Below the pieces are notes generated by a model, which ran no database searches, was not told the origin of the DNA, and saw nothing but the letters and a program-made list of their open reading frames with translations. A stretch of DNA of 64,000 bases from Hahella sp. HN01 (GTDB lineage: Bacteria; Pseudomonadota; Gammaproteobacteria; Pseudomonadales; Oleiphilaceae): NCBI RefSeq assembly GCF_018986435.1, contig NZ_JAHMIN010000007.1, positions 1 to 64,000 on the forward strand, given 5' to 3'. Below, piece after piece: positions 44,550-53,580 of this stretch (positions within the stretch are counted from its first letter, which is position 1; the number at the start of each line of letters is the position of its first letter). The position numbers and the translations under genes were made by a program.

Positions 44550-46916
44550 TCAATGGTCATCAGGGGCTGGGTCTTGCGACCAGAATTGAGTAAGACCGGA
44601 TTGCAGATTTTGACTGCTTCTGACGAGCTTCGGACGCCAATGTTGTGGGGCCAAGGCAGGGTAAGGCGGTTTGGTGAAACGGTCGTCCACCAGGATCACG
44701 ACGCCTTTGTCTGACTCCGTGCGGATTACCCGTCCTGCGGCCTGCACCACCTTTTGCCAGCCCGGCAATTGGTAAGCGTAGGCAAAGCCGTCCATTCCCT
44801 GGCGCTCAAAATAGGCGGAGATCTGCTCGTTGACCGGACTGATCTGCGGTAGACCAGGGCCTAGAATAATGCAGCCCACCAGACTGTCTCCGACCATATC
44901 GATACTTTCCCCATAGACGCCGCCAATAACGGTGAAACCCAGCAGCTCGCGGGCCTTGCGGAAGCGGGTGAGAAAACGCTGCTGATCTTCCTGGCTGGCC
45001 TGTCGGGTCTGCTGCGCAAACTCTATCTCTGGATACAGCTTGGCGAAGCGCTCAGTGAGCTGCTCCATGTAACTGAACGCTGGCGTGAATACCCAATAGT
45101 TTCCAGGTCGGGAGGCGATGCTCTGCTGGATCAACGCGCACACTGCGTCCAATTGCGTGTCCCTGCTGCGCAGCCGGAAATTTAAGTAGGGCGCAATAAA
45201 CACTCCCAGATGCTCTGGCGGAAAAGGCGACAGGCTACGCAAAAGCTGAGGATTGTCGTCCAGGCCCAATAAGCTCTGGTAGTAATACGGCGGCGTCAGT
45301 GTTGCGGAAAACAGGGTGACGCCATGACAGGCCTGCAGCATCGGCCGCAGTAAACGGGCGGGAGACAGACAACGTAGACTCAGGACGCGCTGTTGCTCCC
45401 AGTCGCGCTCGAAACAGGCGAAATCGTCGCCGATGCTGGGCGCCAGACGTATCCAGCCCTGTGCGGTGAAAATCGCCTCCTGCACCTGTCGATTCAGCTC
45501 CGTATCCGCTGACGCCAGCAAATCCTGGGGCGACATCAGCCAGTGCTCCGCCACGGCGCAAAAATCCTGCAGACGCGCCTCCAGCGCTTGCTGGCCTTTT
45601 CCTGGCGCCTGCTCGGGCGTGATATGCATTTGCCTGATGGCTTTGGCGACGGCGCTGGCGTCTTTCCTCAGCGCCTTGCATTGTCGGCCAATACGGTTGA
45701 AAGGAGCCTCGGACAGCTCTGCGGAGAACAGATCCCGCGCCCGGTCAGGCAGGTTGTGCGCTTCATCCGCCAGCAGGCCGATACGATTTCGAGTGAAAAG
45801 GCTGTCTGATCTGACCTGGGGAGAAAACGCATAGTTATAGTCGCCAATGAGGACATCCACCCAGGGCGCCAGCTCGCCCTGCAAACCGTGAGGGCAGAGA
45901 TCGTATTTCAGCGCAATCTCGCGCAGGCGTTCGCCATCCAGCCATGCCGCTTCCAGCGCTTCCTCCCTTGCTTCCGGTAGACGTTGATAGAAGTCGCGTC
46001 GGCGTGGGCAGTCCAGCGGATCGCAAACGGAGTCACCCCCGCAAATACGGTCGCGGGCATGGAGCTGCAAGGTGCGCAGCGGCGCATTGTCCAGGCGCAT
46101 ATCCTGCGTGGCTTTTAGCGCGGCTTCTTGGGAAGAAGTCTTGGCGGTGATCAGCATCACTTGATCCAGGTGACCTTCCCCCATGGCCTTCAGCGCAGGG
46201 AACAGCGTCGCCAGTGATTTGCCGCTTCCAGTGGGCGCCTCTATCAGCGCCTGACTGGCGTCGCGCAGGCTAAGATAGGTTTGGCGCGCCAACTCCCGCT
46301 GACCCGGGCGAAATCCGCTATAAGGAAAGTTGAGATCGCGCAGCAGACCGTTACGTTGAAGTCGATGCTCGGTCAGACGCCGATACCACTCTTGCAGACG
46401 CTGAAACAGCGTGTCGCTCTCTTGTTCGGCTTCCTCACAGGACATTTCGCTATCAAACTGCGTTTGCTCCATGTCCGGAACGCGCACATAAGTCAGACGC
46501 AGCCTGATCGGCGTTAGTGGGGGCTCTGTTTGCTCCCGTCGCCACAGCAGGGCGTACAGCAACAGCTGCAGCCGGTGTCTTTCCGCCAGTCCAAGGGGGA
46601 TATGCTGAGGGTCCTGGCGCAGCGTTTTGATTTCTTCGAACAACACATGGTCGTCAGCAATGCGGAGGCCGTCTATGCGCCCCTGCAGTTGTAGTTGAAA
46701 GTCCGTTTCGGAGAGGGTGATCTTTACCGGGGCTTCGCTGATGTAGTCCGCCGGCCAGCCTTCCTGAACCTGCTTGTGCGCAAGCTGCCCTTCGCGGGCG
46801 CTGGCGGTGTCCCGATCCTGATGGTCGAGATCGCCCAACAGCGCAAGAAAATGAGCGGCTTCCCGAACGCTGAGCTTGTAGGAGAGTTTGTCCGGAGGCG
46901 AAGTCTTTATAGCCAA
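44550..46916 (-). CDS. XPD/DinG-like Fe-S DNA helicase with N-terminal PD-(D/E)XK domain
   Basis: A 788-residue protein. The N-terminal 190 residues look like a PD-(D/E)XK nuclease-type fold: GRIDGL (D82) followed by LFEEIKT (E95, K97). The helicase core starts with Q-motif-like FRPGQ (about 202-206), Walker A APTGSGKS (227-234), DEAH (384-387) and a C-terminal helicase motif ending in GRVIRTE. Four Cys (C292, C298, C303, C341) between Walker A and DEAH match the [4Fe-4S] domain of XPD/DinG helicases. It would unwind DNA 5'-3'. It overlaps the FAN1-type nuclease gene by 10 bp, so the two are co-translated and probably work together. Confidence 0.88.
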   Translation of the reverse strand: MAIKTSPPDKLSYKLSVREAAHFLALLGDLDHQDRDTASAREGQLAHKQVQEGWPADYISEAPVKITLSETDFQLQLQGRIDGLRIADDHVLFEEIKTLRQDPQHIPLGLAERHRLQLLLYALLWRREQTEPPLTPIRLRLTYVRVPDMEQTQFDSEMSCEEAEQESDTLFQRLQEWYRRLTEHRLQRNGLLRDLNFPYSGFRPGQRELARQTYLSLRDASQALIEAPTGSGKSLATLFPALKAMGEGHLDQVMLITAKTSSQEAALKATQDMRLDNAPLRTLQLHARDRICGGDSVCDPLDCPRRRDFYQRLPEAREEALEAAWLDGERLREIALKYDLCPHGLQGELAPWVDVLIGDYNYAFSPQVRSDSLFTRNRIGLLADEAHNLPDRARDLFSAELSEAPFNRIGRQCKALRKDASAVAKAIRQMHITPEQAPGKGQQALEARLQDFCAVAEHWLMSPQDLLASADTELNRQVQEAIFTAQGWIRLAPSIGDDFACFERDWEQQRVLSLRCLSPARLLRPMLQACHGVTLFSATLTPPYYYQSLLGLDDNPQLLRSLSPFPPEHLGVFIAPYLNFRLRSRDTQLDAVCALIQQSIASRPGNYWVFTPAFSYMEQLTERFAKLYPEIEFAQQTRQASQEDQQRFLTRFRKARELLGFTVIGGVYGESIDMVGDSLVGCIILGPGLPQISPVNEQISAYFERQGMDGFAYAYQLPGWQKVVQAAGRVIRTESDKGVVILVDDRFTKPPYPALAPQHWRPKLVRSSQNLQSGLTQFWSQDPAPDDH

Positions 46917-48586
46917 GTGACTTGAACCAGTTGGTAAGGGATGCCATTTTGCTCGAACGTCGCCATCCAGCGCTTTTGATTAGGTTGCAGGCTGTCGGTG
47001 GGGCTTTTCACTTCCAGCAATTCATAGCCGCCCTGTTCAGGGAAGTGAATCAAGTCTGGAAAGCCGCTGCCGTTCTCCCGCAAGTCCCGCAGCATGCGTT
47101 GAAAGACTGCCCGCCAATGCTCGCGGGGAATACGCTGTAGCGCTATCTGCAGGTGGTCTTCTCCTGCTTCCGGCCAACCGACGAATGGATTGCTCAGGCC
47201 GAATTTGTCCCGCCATCGCGCCAGTATGACCTCCGGCCAGTCTTCTGCGTTTAATAAAGCGAAAGCGGCCTGGATCTGCGTATGACGCTTCTTGGTGAAG
47301 CTGGCGTCGTAAAGATCATGGGGGCGATGCTGATAGGGATGGCTGAAAGCGCCGGAAACCGGGGCGAAGACAGCCGGCCAGAAGGTCAGCCCGAATACCG
47401 CATTGAAGAGCCAGTTCTCTACGTAGACACAAACTCCGCCCGCCCCGGCGACCTCCAAGCGCACCAGTTCCTCCACCCGCAACTCGGGATTGGCGGCGAT
47501 AGTGAGCAAGCGCTGTAGGGGACGGAAAGGCGAAGAACGGTCCTTTGGGCGGCCCAGTGCTTTGGCGCACTTGTCGGTGAACTGCTCAGCGAAAATCAAC
47601 TCCGCTTCGGTGTAAGGCGAGTCAATGATGCTTGCGCAGATATCGTGCGCCGCCTCATATTTTTCCTGCTTGAACAGAATGCGGGCGCGGCGCTCCCGCG
47701 ATGGTGGCGTCTCCGTACGCTGGTAAACCTGATACGCTAGATCCAGATCCTGCAGGCGCTCCAGATCACGAGCGACTTTATTGCAGAAGCGATCGTGGCG
47801 ACGGCGTAGGACGGCGCTATCTCCCGGCGCCGGCGTTCTGGCGACAATATCGGCGCATACGTCGACGCTTAGAGTTTCTAGAGCGGAATATTCGTCCGCC
47901 AGCGCCACCAGTTGCTTGATGTGATCGATATCCTCACGTGCGGCGAACAGTCGGTGCTCGGGATCGAGCTGGTAGCTCTCGTAGCGAATGACGCCCAAAT
48001 CAGAGGTGACGAAGGTGGTCAGGTCCTGATAGAGGTTGCCGAAAAACAGCAGCCGAAACAGCAATACTAAATCGGTATGGTTCAGCTGCAGAAAGCGGAA
48101 GTCGCCCTGTTGATAAATGTCCGCGCAGGTCAGCTCAAGTCCTTCCAGCAGTTTGTCGCGTTTGCTGCTGCGAGGGGCTTCCGCACGCCAGTTCTGGCGG
48201 ATTTCCTCCTTGGTCAACAAGGCCAGTAACGCCGGGGCTTCTGCATCAGGATTGAATTCAATCCAGCCCTTGTCGGCAAGAATATCCAGGTCTTCGCCAA
48301 GTTGGGGAATCTCTGTATAAGCCAGTTTGTCGCTACGAAACAGCGGGCCTTTGCGCCCGTACAAGCGCACCAGCAATGCCTGTTGCGTGCGCGTCAGGGA
48401 GCGGAAATTCTGGATATAGGCGCTTTCTTCTGCGTTCAGCAGGTTGGCGTATTGAGCCTCCACGCAGCTCAACAGGGTAAGGAAGTTGTCCAGGTAATAA
48501 AACGGCTGAAGCGGCGGCGCAGTGACGGGAACATCCGCGTTGGAGAGGGTGGCGTTTGCTTCAGACATAGGGTTGGCTTCGGACAT
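46907..48586 (-). CDS. FAN1-type VRR-NUC domain nuclease
   Basis: A 559-residue protein, the size of characterised bacterial FAN1 homologues. The C-terminal VRR-NUC domain carries the PD-(D/E)XK residues D511 (FPDLIHF), E525 and K527 (LLEVKSP), followed by NQKRWM. Upstream are a SAP-like region and a TPR-like helical region (about 240-340, CNKVARDLERLQDLDLAYQV). FAN1 is a 5' flap nuclease that unhooks interstrand crosslinks. The start lies in TGATG with the upstream regulator gene (1-bp overlap). The N-terminus begins with MSEAN twice, 6 residues apart. Confidence 0.9.
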   Translation of the reverse strand: MSEANPMSEANATLSNADVPVTAPPLQPFYYLDNFLTLLSCVEAQYANLLNAEESAYIQNFRSLTRTQQALLVRLYGRKGPLFRSDKLAYTEIPQLGEDLDILADKGWIEFNPDAEAPALLALLTKEEIRQNWRAEAPRSSKRDKLLEGLELTCADIYQQGDFRFLQLNHTDLVLLFRLLFFGNLYQDLTTFVTSDLGVIRYESYQLDPEHRLFAAREDIDHIKQLVALADEYSALETLSVDVCADIVARTPAPGDSAVLRRRHDRFCNKVARDLERLQDLDLAYQVYQRTETPPSRERRARILFKQEKYEAAHDICASIIDSPYTEAELIFAEQFTDKCAKALGRPKDRSSPFRPLQRLLTIAANPELRVEELVRLEVAGAGGVCVYVENWLFNAVFGLTFWPAVFAPVSGAFSHPYQHRPHDLYDASFTKKRHTQIQAAFALLNAEDWPEVILARWRDKFGLSNPFVGWPEAGEDHLQIALQRIPREHWRAVFQRMLRDLRENGSGFPDLIHFPEQGGYELLEVKSPTDSLQPNQKRWMATFEQNGIPYQLVQVTWL

Positions 48587-49587
48587 CAGGTTATGCTGCG
48601 CCGCTGGAACTTGTTTCGATACTCTTTCGGCGTCAGGCCGGTTTTTTGCCGGAACAGTTTGGTGAAAGAGCTGACGTCTTCATAACCCACCGCTAGCGTG
48701 ATCTGACTGACGTTGTCGGAGGTTTCCTCCAGGAGCTTTTTGGCCTCTTCCAGACGCAATGTCTGCAGGTAGCCAAGCGGCGTATCGCCGGTGGCGGCCT
48801 TAAAGCGGCGCGCCAGAGTGCGTGGACTCATATTGAAGCGTCCCGCCAGGTCGTCGATGCGCACGTCCTGATCGCAGTGCGTTTCCAGCCAGTTTTGCAC
48901 CCGCAGCACATCCTCATCGCGATGATATTTGCGCGCCCGCATGGAGGAATAGCTGGATTGATAGGTGCGTCCCATATCAATGACGAAGGTTTTGGCGGTC
49001 TGCACCGCCACTTCGTGGCCGCAGAAATGTTCGATCAGGTACAGACACAAATCCAGCCAAGCGATGCCGCCGCCGGAGCAGAACACGTTTTCCGAGGCGG
49101 TGAGCATTTGCTCCGGCCGCAGGTCCACGCTGGGGTATCGCTGGCGGAACATGTCCACAAAGGCCCAGTGGGTGGTCGCAGTGCGGTTGTCGAGAATGCC
49201 AGCTTCCGCCATGAAAAAGGCGCCGGTGCAGTTGCCCGCGATGATTGTTCCCTGACCATTCATGGTTTTCAGAACCTCAATCAGTTGAGGGTTCTGCGTC
49301 AGTGTTTTTTCGATATCGCCAGCGATGGAGGGAATAACCAGGATATCGCTCGGCTTAATATCGTCAAAGCAGGCGTCGGCCTGAATCAGCAGCCGGTTAT
49401 GGCAGCGCACAGGCTGGGCGTCCCGGGTGGCTACGCGGATATTGAACTTGGGATGGGGCTGGCTGCGCTGAATGTGATTCCAGGTGACCCCGGCCATCGC
49501 CAGCAAATCCACCACGCCGGTAATGGCGGAAGATACCGCGTAGTCGAAACCGAGAATTGTGACTTGCTGCATGCTTTTACCCGTCAT
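48586..49587 (-). CDS. GlxA-type transcriptional regulator (DJ-1/PfpI plus AraC HTH)
   Basis: A 333-residue protein: DJ-1/PfpI domain (about 7-190), with a Cys at the nucleophile elbow (IAGNCTGAFFMAEAG), then two AraC helix-turn-helix motifs at the C-terminus (ending in a QITLAVGYEDVSSFTKLFRQ-like segment). The start may be ATG 49587 or 49572; neither has a strong ribosome site. It is paralogous to the regulator at 6664-7707. It is the first gene of the tightly overlapping FAN1-helicase operon, an unusual context for this family. Confidence 0.85.
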   Translation of the reverse strand: MTGKSMQQVTILGFDYAVSSAITGVVDLLAMAGVTWNHIQRSQPHPKFNIRVATRDAQPVRCHNRLLIQADACFDDIKPSDILVIPSIAGDIEKTLTQNPQLIEVLKTMNGQGTIIAGNCTGAFFMAEAGILDNRTATTHWAFVDMFRQRYPSVDLRPEQMLTASENVFCSGGGIAWLDLCLYLIEHFCGHEVAVQTAKTFVIDMGRTYQSSYSSMRARKYHRDEDVLRVQNWLETHCDQDVRIDDLAGRFNMSPRTLARRFKAATGDTPLGYLQTLRLEEAKKLLEETSDNVSQITLAVGYEDVSSFTKLFRQKTGLTPKEYRNKFQRRSIT

Positions 49588-49893
49588 CGCTTGGATTGGC
49601 TATATTAGCCTAAAAAATGTCGAAACAGACAGTGTTGGAGCGAGGCGATGCATGACATTCTGCTTTGGCCAACCAGATAGCGGCCTAACAGCTATCCTTT
49701 CTGGTTTGATTTGTCTCATACGCACCGCGTCAGCGGTACTTATCAGTCCATGTTCGACGACTCCCATGAAGGCGTCGGGCGTGGGTTTTTTTATGGATAA
49801 ACCCTCACTATACTCACTATAAGAACTCAGATACGTTGTCTCTTGGTTTTTGCGGAATAAATTATTAGAACAAGCTGTTATAGGAGATCGCCA
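49588..49893. other. Intergenic region upstream of the FAN1 operon and small gene 49894
   Basis: A 306-bp divergent region. It includes a plus-strand hairpin CCCATG/CGTGGG (about 49767-49789) followed by seven T, a possible short-transcript terminator, and TATACT/TATAAG boxes near 49809-49822. No gene is called. Confidence 0.4.
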
Positions 49894-50160
49894 ATGAGTA
49901 TGGCGGAAGAGAGCCGGCAGGCAAAAATGATTGCGGAGATGCGGGGCTTCATTAAGAAAGTGCTGATGGATCCCACCATTCCGGTTAAGTGCATGGAAAT
50001 CGCACGCAGGTTGCAGCAGGAAAAAGACGCGGAACGTAAAATGGCTGATGAAATCAGCGCCAGCACCACCATCCGCATTCCAGAAAACATGAGTGATGCG
50101 GACAAGCTGTTCCTGGACGTACTCAACGAAGTCTTGGAGGATGAATCGGCGCTGTACTGA
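49894..50160 (+). CDS. Small hypothetical protein (88 residues)
   Basis: A soluble, highly charged 88-residue protein with a good AGGAG ribosome site. It is rich in Glu, Lys and Met (start MSMAEESRQAKMIAEMRGFI) and predicted mostly helical. The C-terminal half, IRIPENMSDADKLFLDVLNEVLEDE, looks like a compact helical unit. No family recognised. It stands alone and ends at a hairpin. Confidence 0.7.
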   Translation: MSMAEESRQAKMIAEMRGFIKKVLMDPTIPVKCMEIARRLQQEKDAERKMADEISASTTIRIPENMSDADKLFLDVLNEVLEDESALY

Positions 50161-50197
50161 TTCCCGCAGGCCGGCGTCGCCGGTCTGATCAACGGCG

Positions 50198-50222
50198 CGC
50201 CAGAGTATTAATGACTCTGGCG
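50198..50222. terminator. Hairpin between convergent genes
   Basis: CGCCAGAGT (50198-50206) and ACTCTGGCG (50214-50222) form a perfect 9-bp stem with a 7-nt loop. No T-run follows on either strand, so it may be a weak terminator or 3'-end stabiliser. Confidence 0.45.
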
Positions 50223-50233
50223 TCGCACGCTTC

Positions 50234-51157
50234 TTATTCGCTTATTACCACTTTATACACATACAACTCGGCGTCTTTATCGCTAATCACATAGAGCGTT
50301 TGGCTCGTCGGATCATAAGCAACTCCTTCCGCCTTTCGCACTGGCTTGAGCTTGCCGGGCTTTTTCCCAGGCTTGGTCAGCGCCGCAGAGCTTTTAACCC
50401 GTCCGCTTGTCAGATCATAGAAATAGATCCTCGCCGCTTTGTCGCTGACGATAGCCAGTAAGTTGTGCTCGGGGATCACGGTCAGGCCGGAGTAGTCGAT
50501 GTCATCCAGGGCGATATCGTCGTCGCTGACGCCGGTTTCCGCGAGTTTGACGCTGCTTATCACCTTGCTTAGATCGCCGGATAAATGCAGAAGTACGCCG
50601 GGATCGCCTTCTTTTATAGCGTAAATGCTTGCGTCTGCGGGGTTCCAGGCGATTCCTTCCAGGCCTTTATTCTCTCTGGTTTGAGAAAAAAAGGTCGCGC
50701 TTTGGGCGAAGTCCTCGAAGTCCGATAAGCGACGCTGCGCCACTGGTTCGCCAGACGCGAGGTCGAAAATGAAAAACGCGTTGCTTTCCTCTTTAACCGC
50801 GATCAGACGGCGGTGTTCAGGGTCATAGGCGACGCCTTCAAAACCGGATGCAGGCGCATCGATGCTCTTGAGCACCTGTCCCTGACGATCCAGCAGAAAT
50901 AACTTGGCGGTGTCGTCGCTGACTGTCCAGAGTCCGCCGTTGGCGTCGAGCGTCAGCCCGGATGGCTCCGTTAGCCCTAGGGCCTTGCTTTTAACAGAAT
51001 GGTGTTCGGCGAACTGCAGGGATATTTCCATGGGCGCCGCCTCTGCAGACAGGTGGATACTGGCGGCCAGCAGCAATGTGAGCCCCGGTTTGCGCGCCAT
51101 GAAATGACGGAATGGTCTGGCGAAAATATGGGAACAGGAAAACGAATAGCGGCGCAT
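50234..51157 (-). CDS. SdiA-regulated-type beta-propeller protein
   Basis: A 307-residue secreted protein with a basic leader and hydrophobic segment (about 23-40, SAEA|AP). The mature part has propeller-like repeats: LTEPSGLTLDANGGLWTVSDD, GFEGVAYDPEHRRLIAVKEE, GLEGIAWNPADASIYAIKEGD and AEGVAYDPTSQTLYVISDKD. This is the pattern of the SdiA-regulated family (YjiK-like). Function unknown. Confidence 0.83.
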   Translation of the reverse strand: MRRYSFSCSHIFARPFRHFMARKPGLTLLLAASIHLSAEAAPMEISLQFAEHHSVKSKALGLTEPSGLTLDANGGLWTVSDDTAKLFLLDRQGQVLKSIDAPASGFEGVAYDPEHRRLIAVKEESNAFFIFDLASGEPVAQRRLSDFEDFAQSATFFSQTRENKGLEGIAWNPADASIYAIKEGDPGVLLHLSGDLSKVISSVKLAETGVSDDDIALDDIDYSGLTVIPEHNLLAIVSDKAARIYFYDLTSGRVKSSAALTKPGKKPGKLKPVRKAEGVAYDPTSQTLYVISDKDAELYVYKVVISE

Positions 51158-51319
51158 AAGTTTGATGTCGAATATTTATTGGCAAGGTTGGGGCGCTATT
51201 GTAATGCAAAACCTGATTGAGACGCCGGTTAACTCCCTGAAAGCCTCTGTTTCAGAGGCTTGCGGAACTGTTGGTGAGGAGGGTTAGGTTGTAAATATCA
51301 TTAGAATTCAAAATATTTA

Positions 51320-51348
51320 TTGAGAATTAACTTTCACCTACTTATGAT
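51320..51348 (+). promoter_or_regulatory. Sigma70-type promoter upstream of ehuB
   Basis: TTGAGA (51320-51325), 17-bp spacer and TATGAT (51343-51348), each matching five of six consensus bases. Transcription from about 51355 would give a leader of roughly 50 nt to the ehuB start at 51406. Confidence 0.7.
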
Positions 51349-51405
51349 TTTTAAGGATTTCGATAGACATTTTTGTTTAGTCATATAAGGAATTCGAGGG
51401 AAGTC

Positions 51406-52233
51406 ATGAAAAGTATATTCGCGTTTATATTGTTCGCGCTCTCCACCGTCACAATGGCTGACACTTGGGATGAGATCAGCAAAGAAGGCAAGATCACCCT
51501 GGGCGTCGCCAACGAGCGTCCCTATGGATATCTCACTCCCATGGGGGAGCCCGCGGGAGAGGCTCCATCCATCGCCATGTACGTTTTGGACAAGCTTGGT
51601 GTGGATGATGTGGAAGTGGTCGTAACGGAATTCGGCTCCCTGATTCCCGGATTGAAAGCAGGCCGGTTCGACGTCATTGCCGCCGGTATGTACGTTAACC
51701 CCAAAAGATGCAAACAGGTGTTGTTTTCCAACCCTACCTACACTATCGGCGAAGGCTTTCTGGTGCTTGACGGTAACCCCAAGGGGTTACACGGCTATGG
51801 CGACGTGAAAAAAGCGGATGAAGTAAAAATGGGCGTGATGGCTGGCGCGGTTGAATTTGGCTACGCGAAGAAATTCGGCGTGCCGATGGACCGCATTGTG
51901 ACGTTGCCGGACTATCCTGCTGGCGTAGCGGCGTTGAAAGCCGGGCGCATTGATGCGCTAGCGGGCACCAGTTTGACCATGGCGCAACTGGCGCAGAAAG
52001 ATGAGCGCGTGGAGTTGGCGCAGCCGTTTGATGAACTGAAGATTGATGGCGAATCTGTCAAAGGCTACGGCGCATTTGGCTTCCGTAAGGGCGATGAAAC
52101 CTTGCGCGACAACTTCAATCGAGTGCTGGATGGTTTCCTGGGAACGGAGCAGCACGTCAGCATGGTGCAGGAATACGGATTCGGTAAGCACACTTTGCCG
52201 GGCGACATCACTACCCAGGAGCTGTGTAACTAA
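51406..52233 (+). CDS. ehuB: Ectoine/hydroxyectoine-type ABC transporter substrate-binding protein
   Basis: A 275-residue SBP_bac_3 protein from ATG 51406, chosen because GAGGGA lies just upstream and the signal peptide (TMA|DT) then starts correctly; the frame extends to 51373. Motifs such as LGVANERPYGYLTPMGEPAG, EFGSLIPGLKAGRFDVIAAG and RCKQVLFSNPTY match EhuB. Substrate assignment rests on this resemblance; a polar amino acid is the alternative. Confidence 0.85.
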   Translation: MKSIFAFILFALSTVTMADTWDEISKEGKITLGVANERPYGYLTPMGEPAGEAPSIAMYVLDKLGVDDVEVVVTEFGSLIPGLKAGRFDVIAAGMYVNPKRCKQVLFSNPTYTIGEGFLVLDGNPKGLHGYGDVKKADEVKMGVMAGAVEFGYAKKFGVPMDRIVTLPDYPAGVAALKAGRIDALAGTSLTMAQLAQKDERVELAQPFDELKIDGESVKGYGAFGFRKGDETLRDNFNRVLDGFLGTEQHVSMVQEYGFGKHTLPGDITTQELCN

Positions 52234-52243
52234 GCCTTATCTC

Positions 52244-52906
52244 ATGGAACTGAGCGAACTGACGCCTATTTTGCTCCAGGGCGCCTGGATCACCCTGAAA
52301 ATTCTATGCCTGTCTCTACCCGTAGCGGGGGCGCTGGCTTTTATCGCCGGCTTGACGCGACTGTTCGCGCCCACCCCGTTGCGGCAGATGGCGCGGGTAT
52401 ATATTGAGTTTTTTCGCGGCACTTCCGCCTTGATTCAGCTGTATTGGATTTATTTTGTGCTGCCGTTTTTCGGCTTGAATCTGGATGCGATGACGGCAAG
52501 CGTCATTGCGCTTGGATTGAATATCGGCGCTTATGGCGCGGAGGTGGTGAGAGGATCTGTGCTGGCTGTGCCCAAAGGGCAGTACGAGGCGGCGGTGGCG
52601 TTGAACTTTACGCCCTGGAGCCGGTTATGGCGCATTATTCTGCCGCAGTCGCTGATCAATATGATTCCGCCGTTCGGCAACCTCGCTATCGAATTGATGA
52701 AAGCGACCTCACTGGTATCTCTGATCACCATTGGCGACCTTACCTACAAAGCCAAAACCCTGGCGGACGCAACCTTGCAGGTGGGGGAGATTTTTGGCCT
52801 GGTATTGCTGATCTATTTCGTGATGGCGCAAGCGATGGCCTTTTTGTTCCGGTGGCTGGAAGCCCGTCTGGGCCGGGGCCTGGATAGAGGAGGCCTGCGC
52901 TCATGA
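52244..52906 (+). CDS. ehuC: Ectoine-type ABC transporter permease EhuC
   Basis: A 220-residue HisM-type permease from ATG 52244 (the frame runs upstream into ehuB, not plausible). Hydrophobic segments with the FFRGTSALIQLYW and AYGAEVVRGSVLAVPKGQYE permease motifs. Its stop overlaps ehuD by 4 bp. Confidence 0.87.
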   Translation: MELSELTPILLQGAWITLKILCLSLPVAGALAFIAGLTRLFAPTPLRQMARVYIEFFRGTSALIQLYWIYFVLPFFGLNLDAMTASVIALGLNIGAYGAEVVRGSVLAVPKGQYEAAVALNFTPWSRLWRIILPQSLINMIPPFGNLAIELMKATSLVSLITIGDLTYKAKTLADATLQVGEIFGLVLLIYFVMAQAMAFLFRWLEARLGRGLDRGGLRS

Positions 52907-53580
52907 TAGAACTGGATTGGGACTGGGATTTCACCTGGGAAGTGTTGCCGGATCTATTGAACGCCGCACAGATAACCTTATTAGCCACCCTGCTGGGCAG
53001 CCTGCTGGCGATTGGCGTGGGGTTGGCTTTGTCATTGTTGCGACGCAGCCCCTCGCGCTGGATCAGTTGGCCGGTCTACTGGGTGGTTGAGTTCGTGCGC
53101 AGCACGCCGTTGCTGGTGCAGATCTTTTTCCTTTATTACGTCATGCCGGAGTTTGGCGTGAGTCTGTCGCCCATGACCACTGGCGTGCTGGCGCTGGGCG
53201 CGCATTATGGAGCGTATTTGTCTGAAGTGTTTCGCAGCGGCATCGATGGGGTGGAGAAGGGGCAGTGGGAAGCCGCCAGAGCGCTTAACCTGTCTCAGTT
53301 CATAACCTATCGCGATATCGTATTGCCGCAGGCGTTGCGGGCGATGATTCCGGCCACCGGCAACTATATCATCGCCATGTTCAAGGAAACCCCTCAGCTC
53401 TCCGCCATCACTTTGCTGGAAATGTTGCAGACCGCCAAAATCCTGGGTTCTGAAAATTTTCGCTACCTGGAGCCGTTCACGCTGGTCGGCTTGCTTTACC
53501 TGGCGTTCAGTATTGTCGCTGCGCTGGGCGTACATCAGATCGAGCGTCGTTTTCCCAAAGAAGGATTCAGCCTACGATGA
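52903..53580 (+). CDS. ehuD: Ectoine-type ABC transporter permease EhuD
   Basis: A 225-residue HisM-type permease. It shows EFVRSTPLLVQIFFLYY, the EAA-like loop YLSEVFRSGIDGVEKGQWEA, and a PLIVQIF-type start of the transmembrane domain. Overlaps ehuC and ehuA by 4 bp each. Confidence 0.87.
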   Translation: MIELDWDWDFTWEVLPDLLNAAQITLLATLLGSLLAIGVGLALSLLRRSPSRWISWPVYWVVEFVRSTPLLVQIFFLYYVMPEFGVSLSPMTTGVLALGAHYGAYLSEVFRSGIDGVEKGQWEAARALNLSQFITYRDIVLPQALRAMIPATGNYIIAMFKETPQLSAITLLEMLQTAKILGSENFRYLEPFTLVGLLYLAFSIVAALGVHQIERRFPKEGFSLR

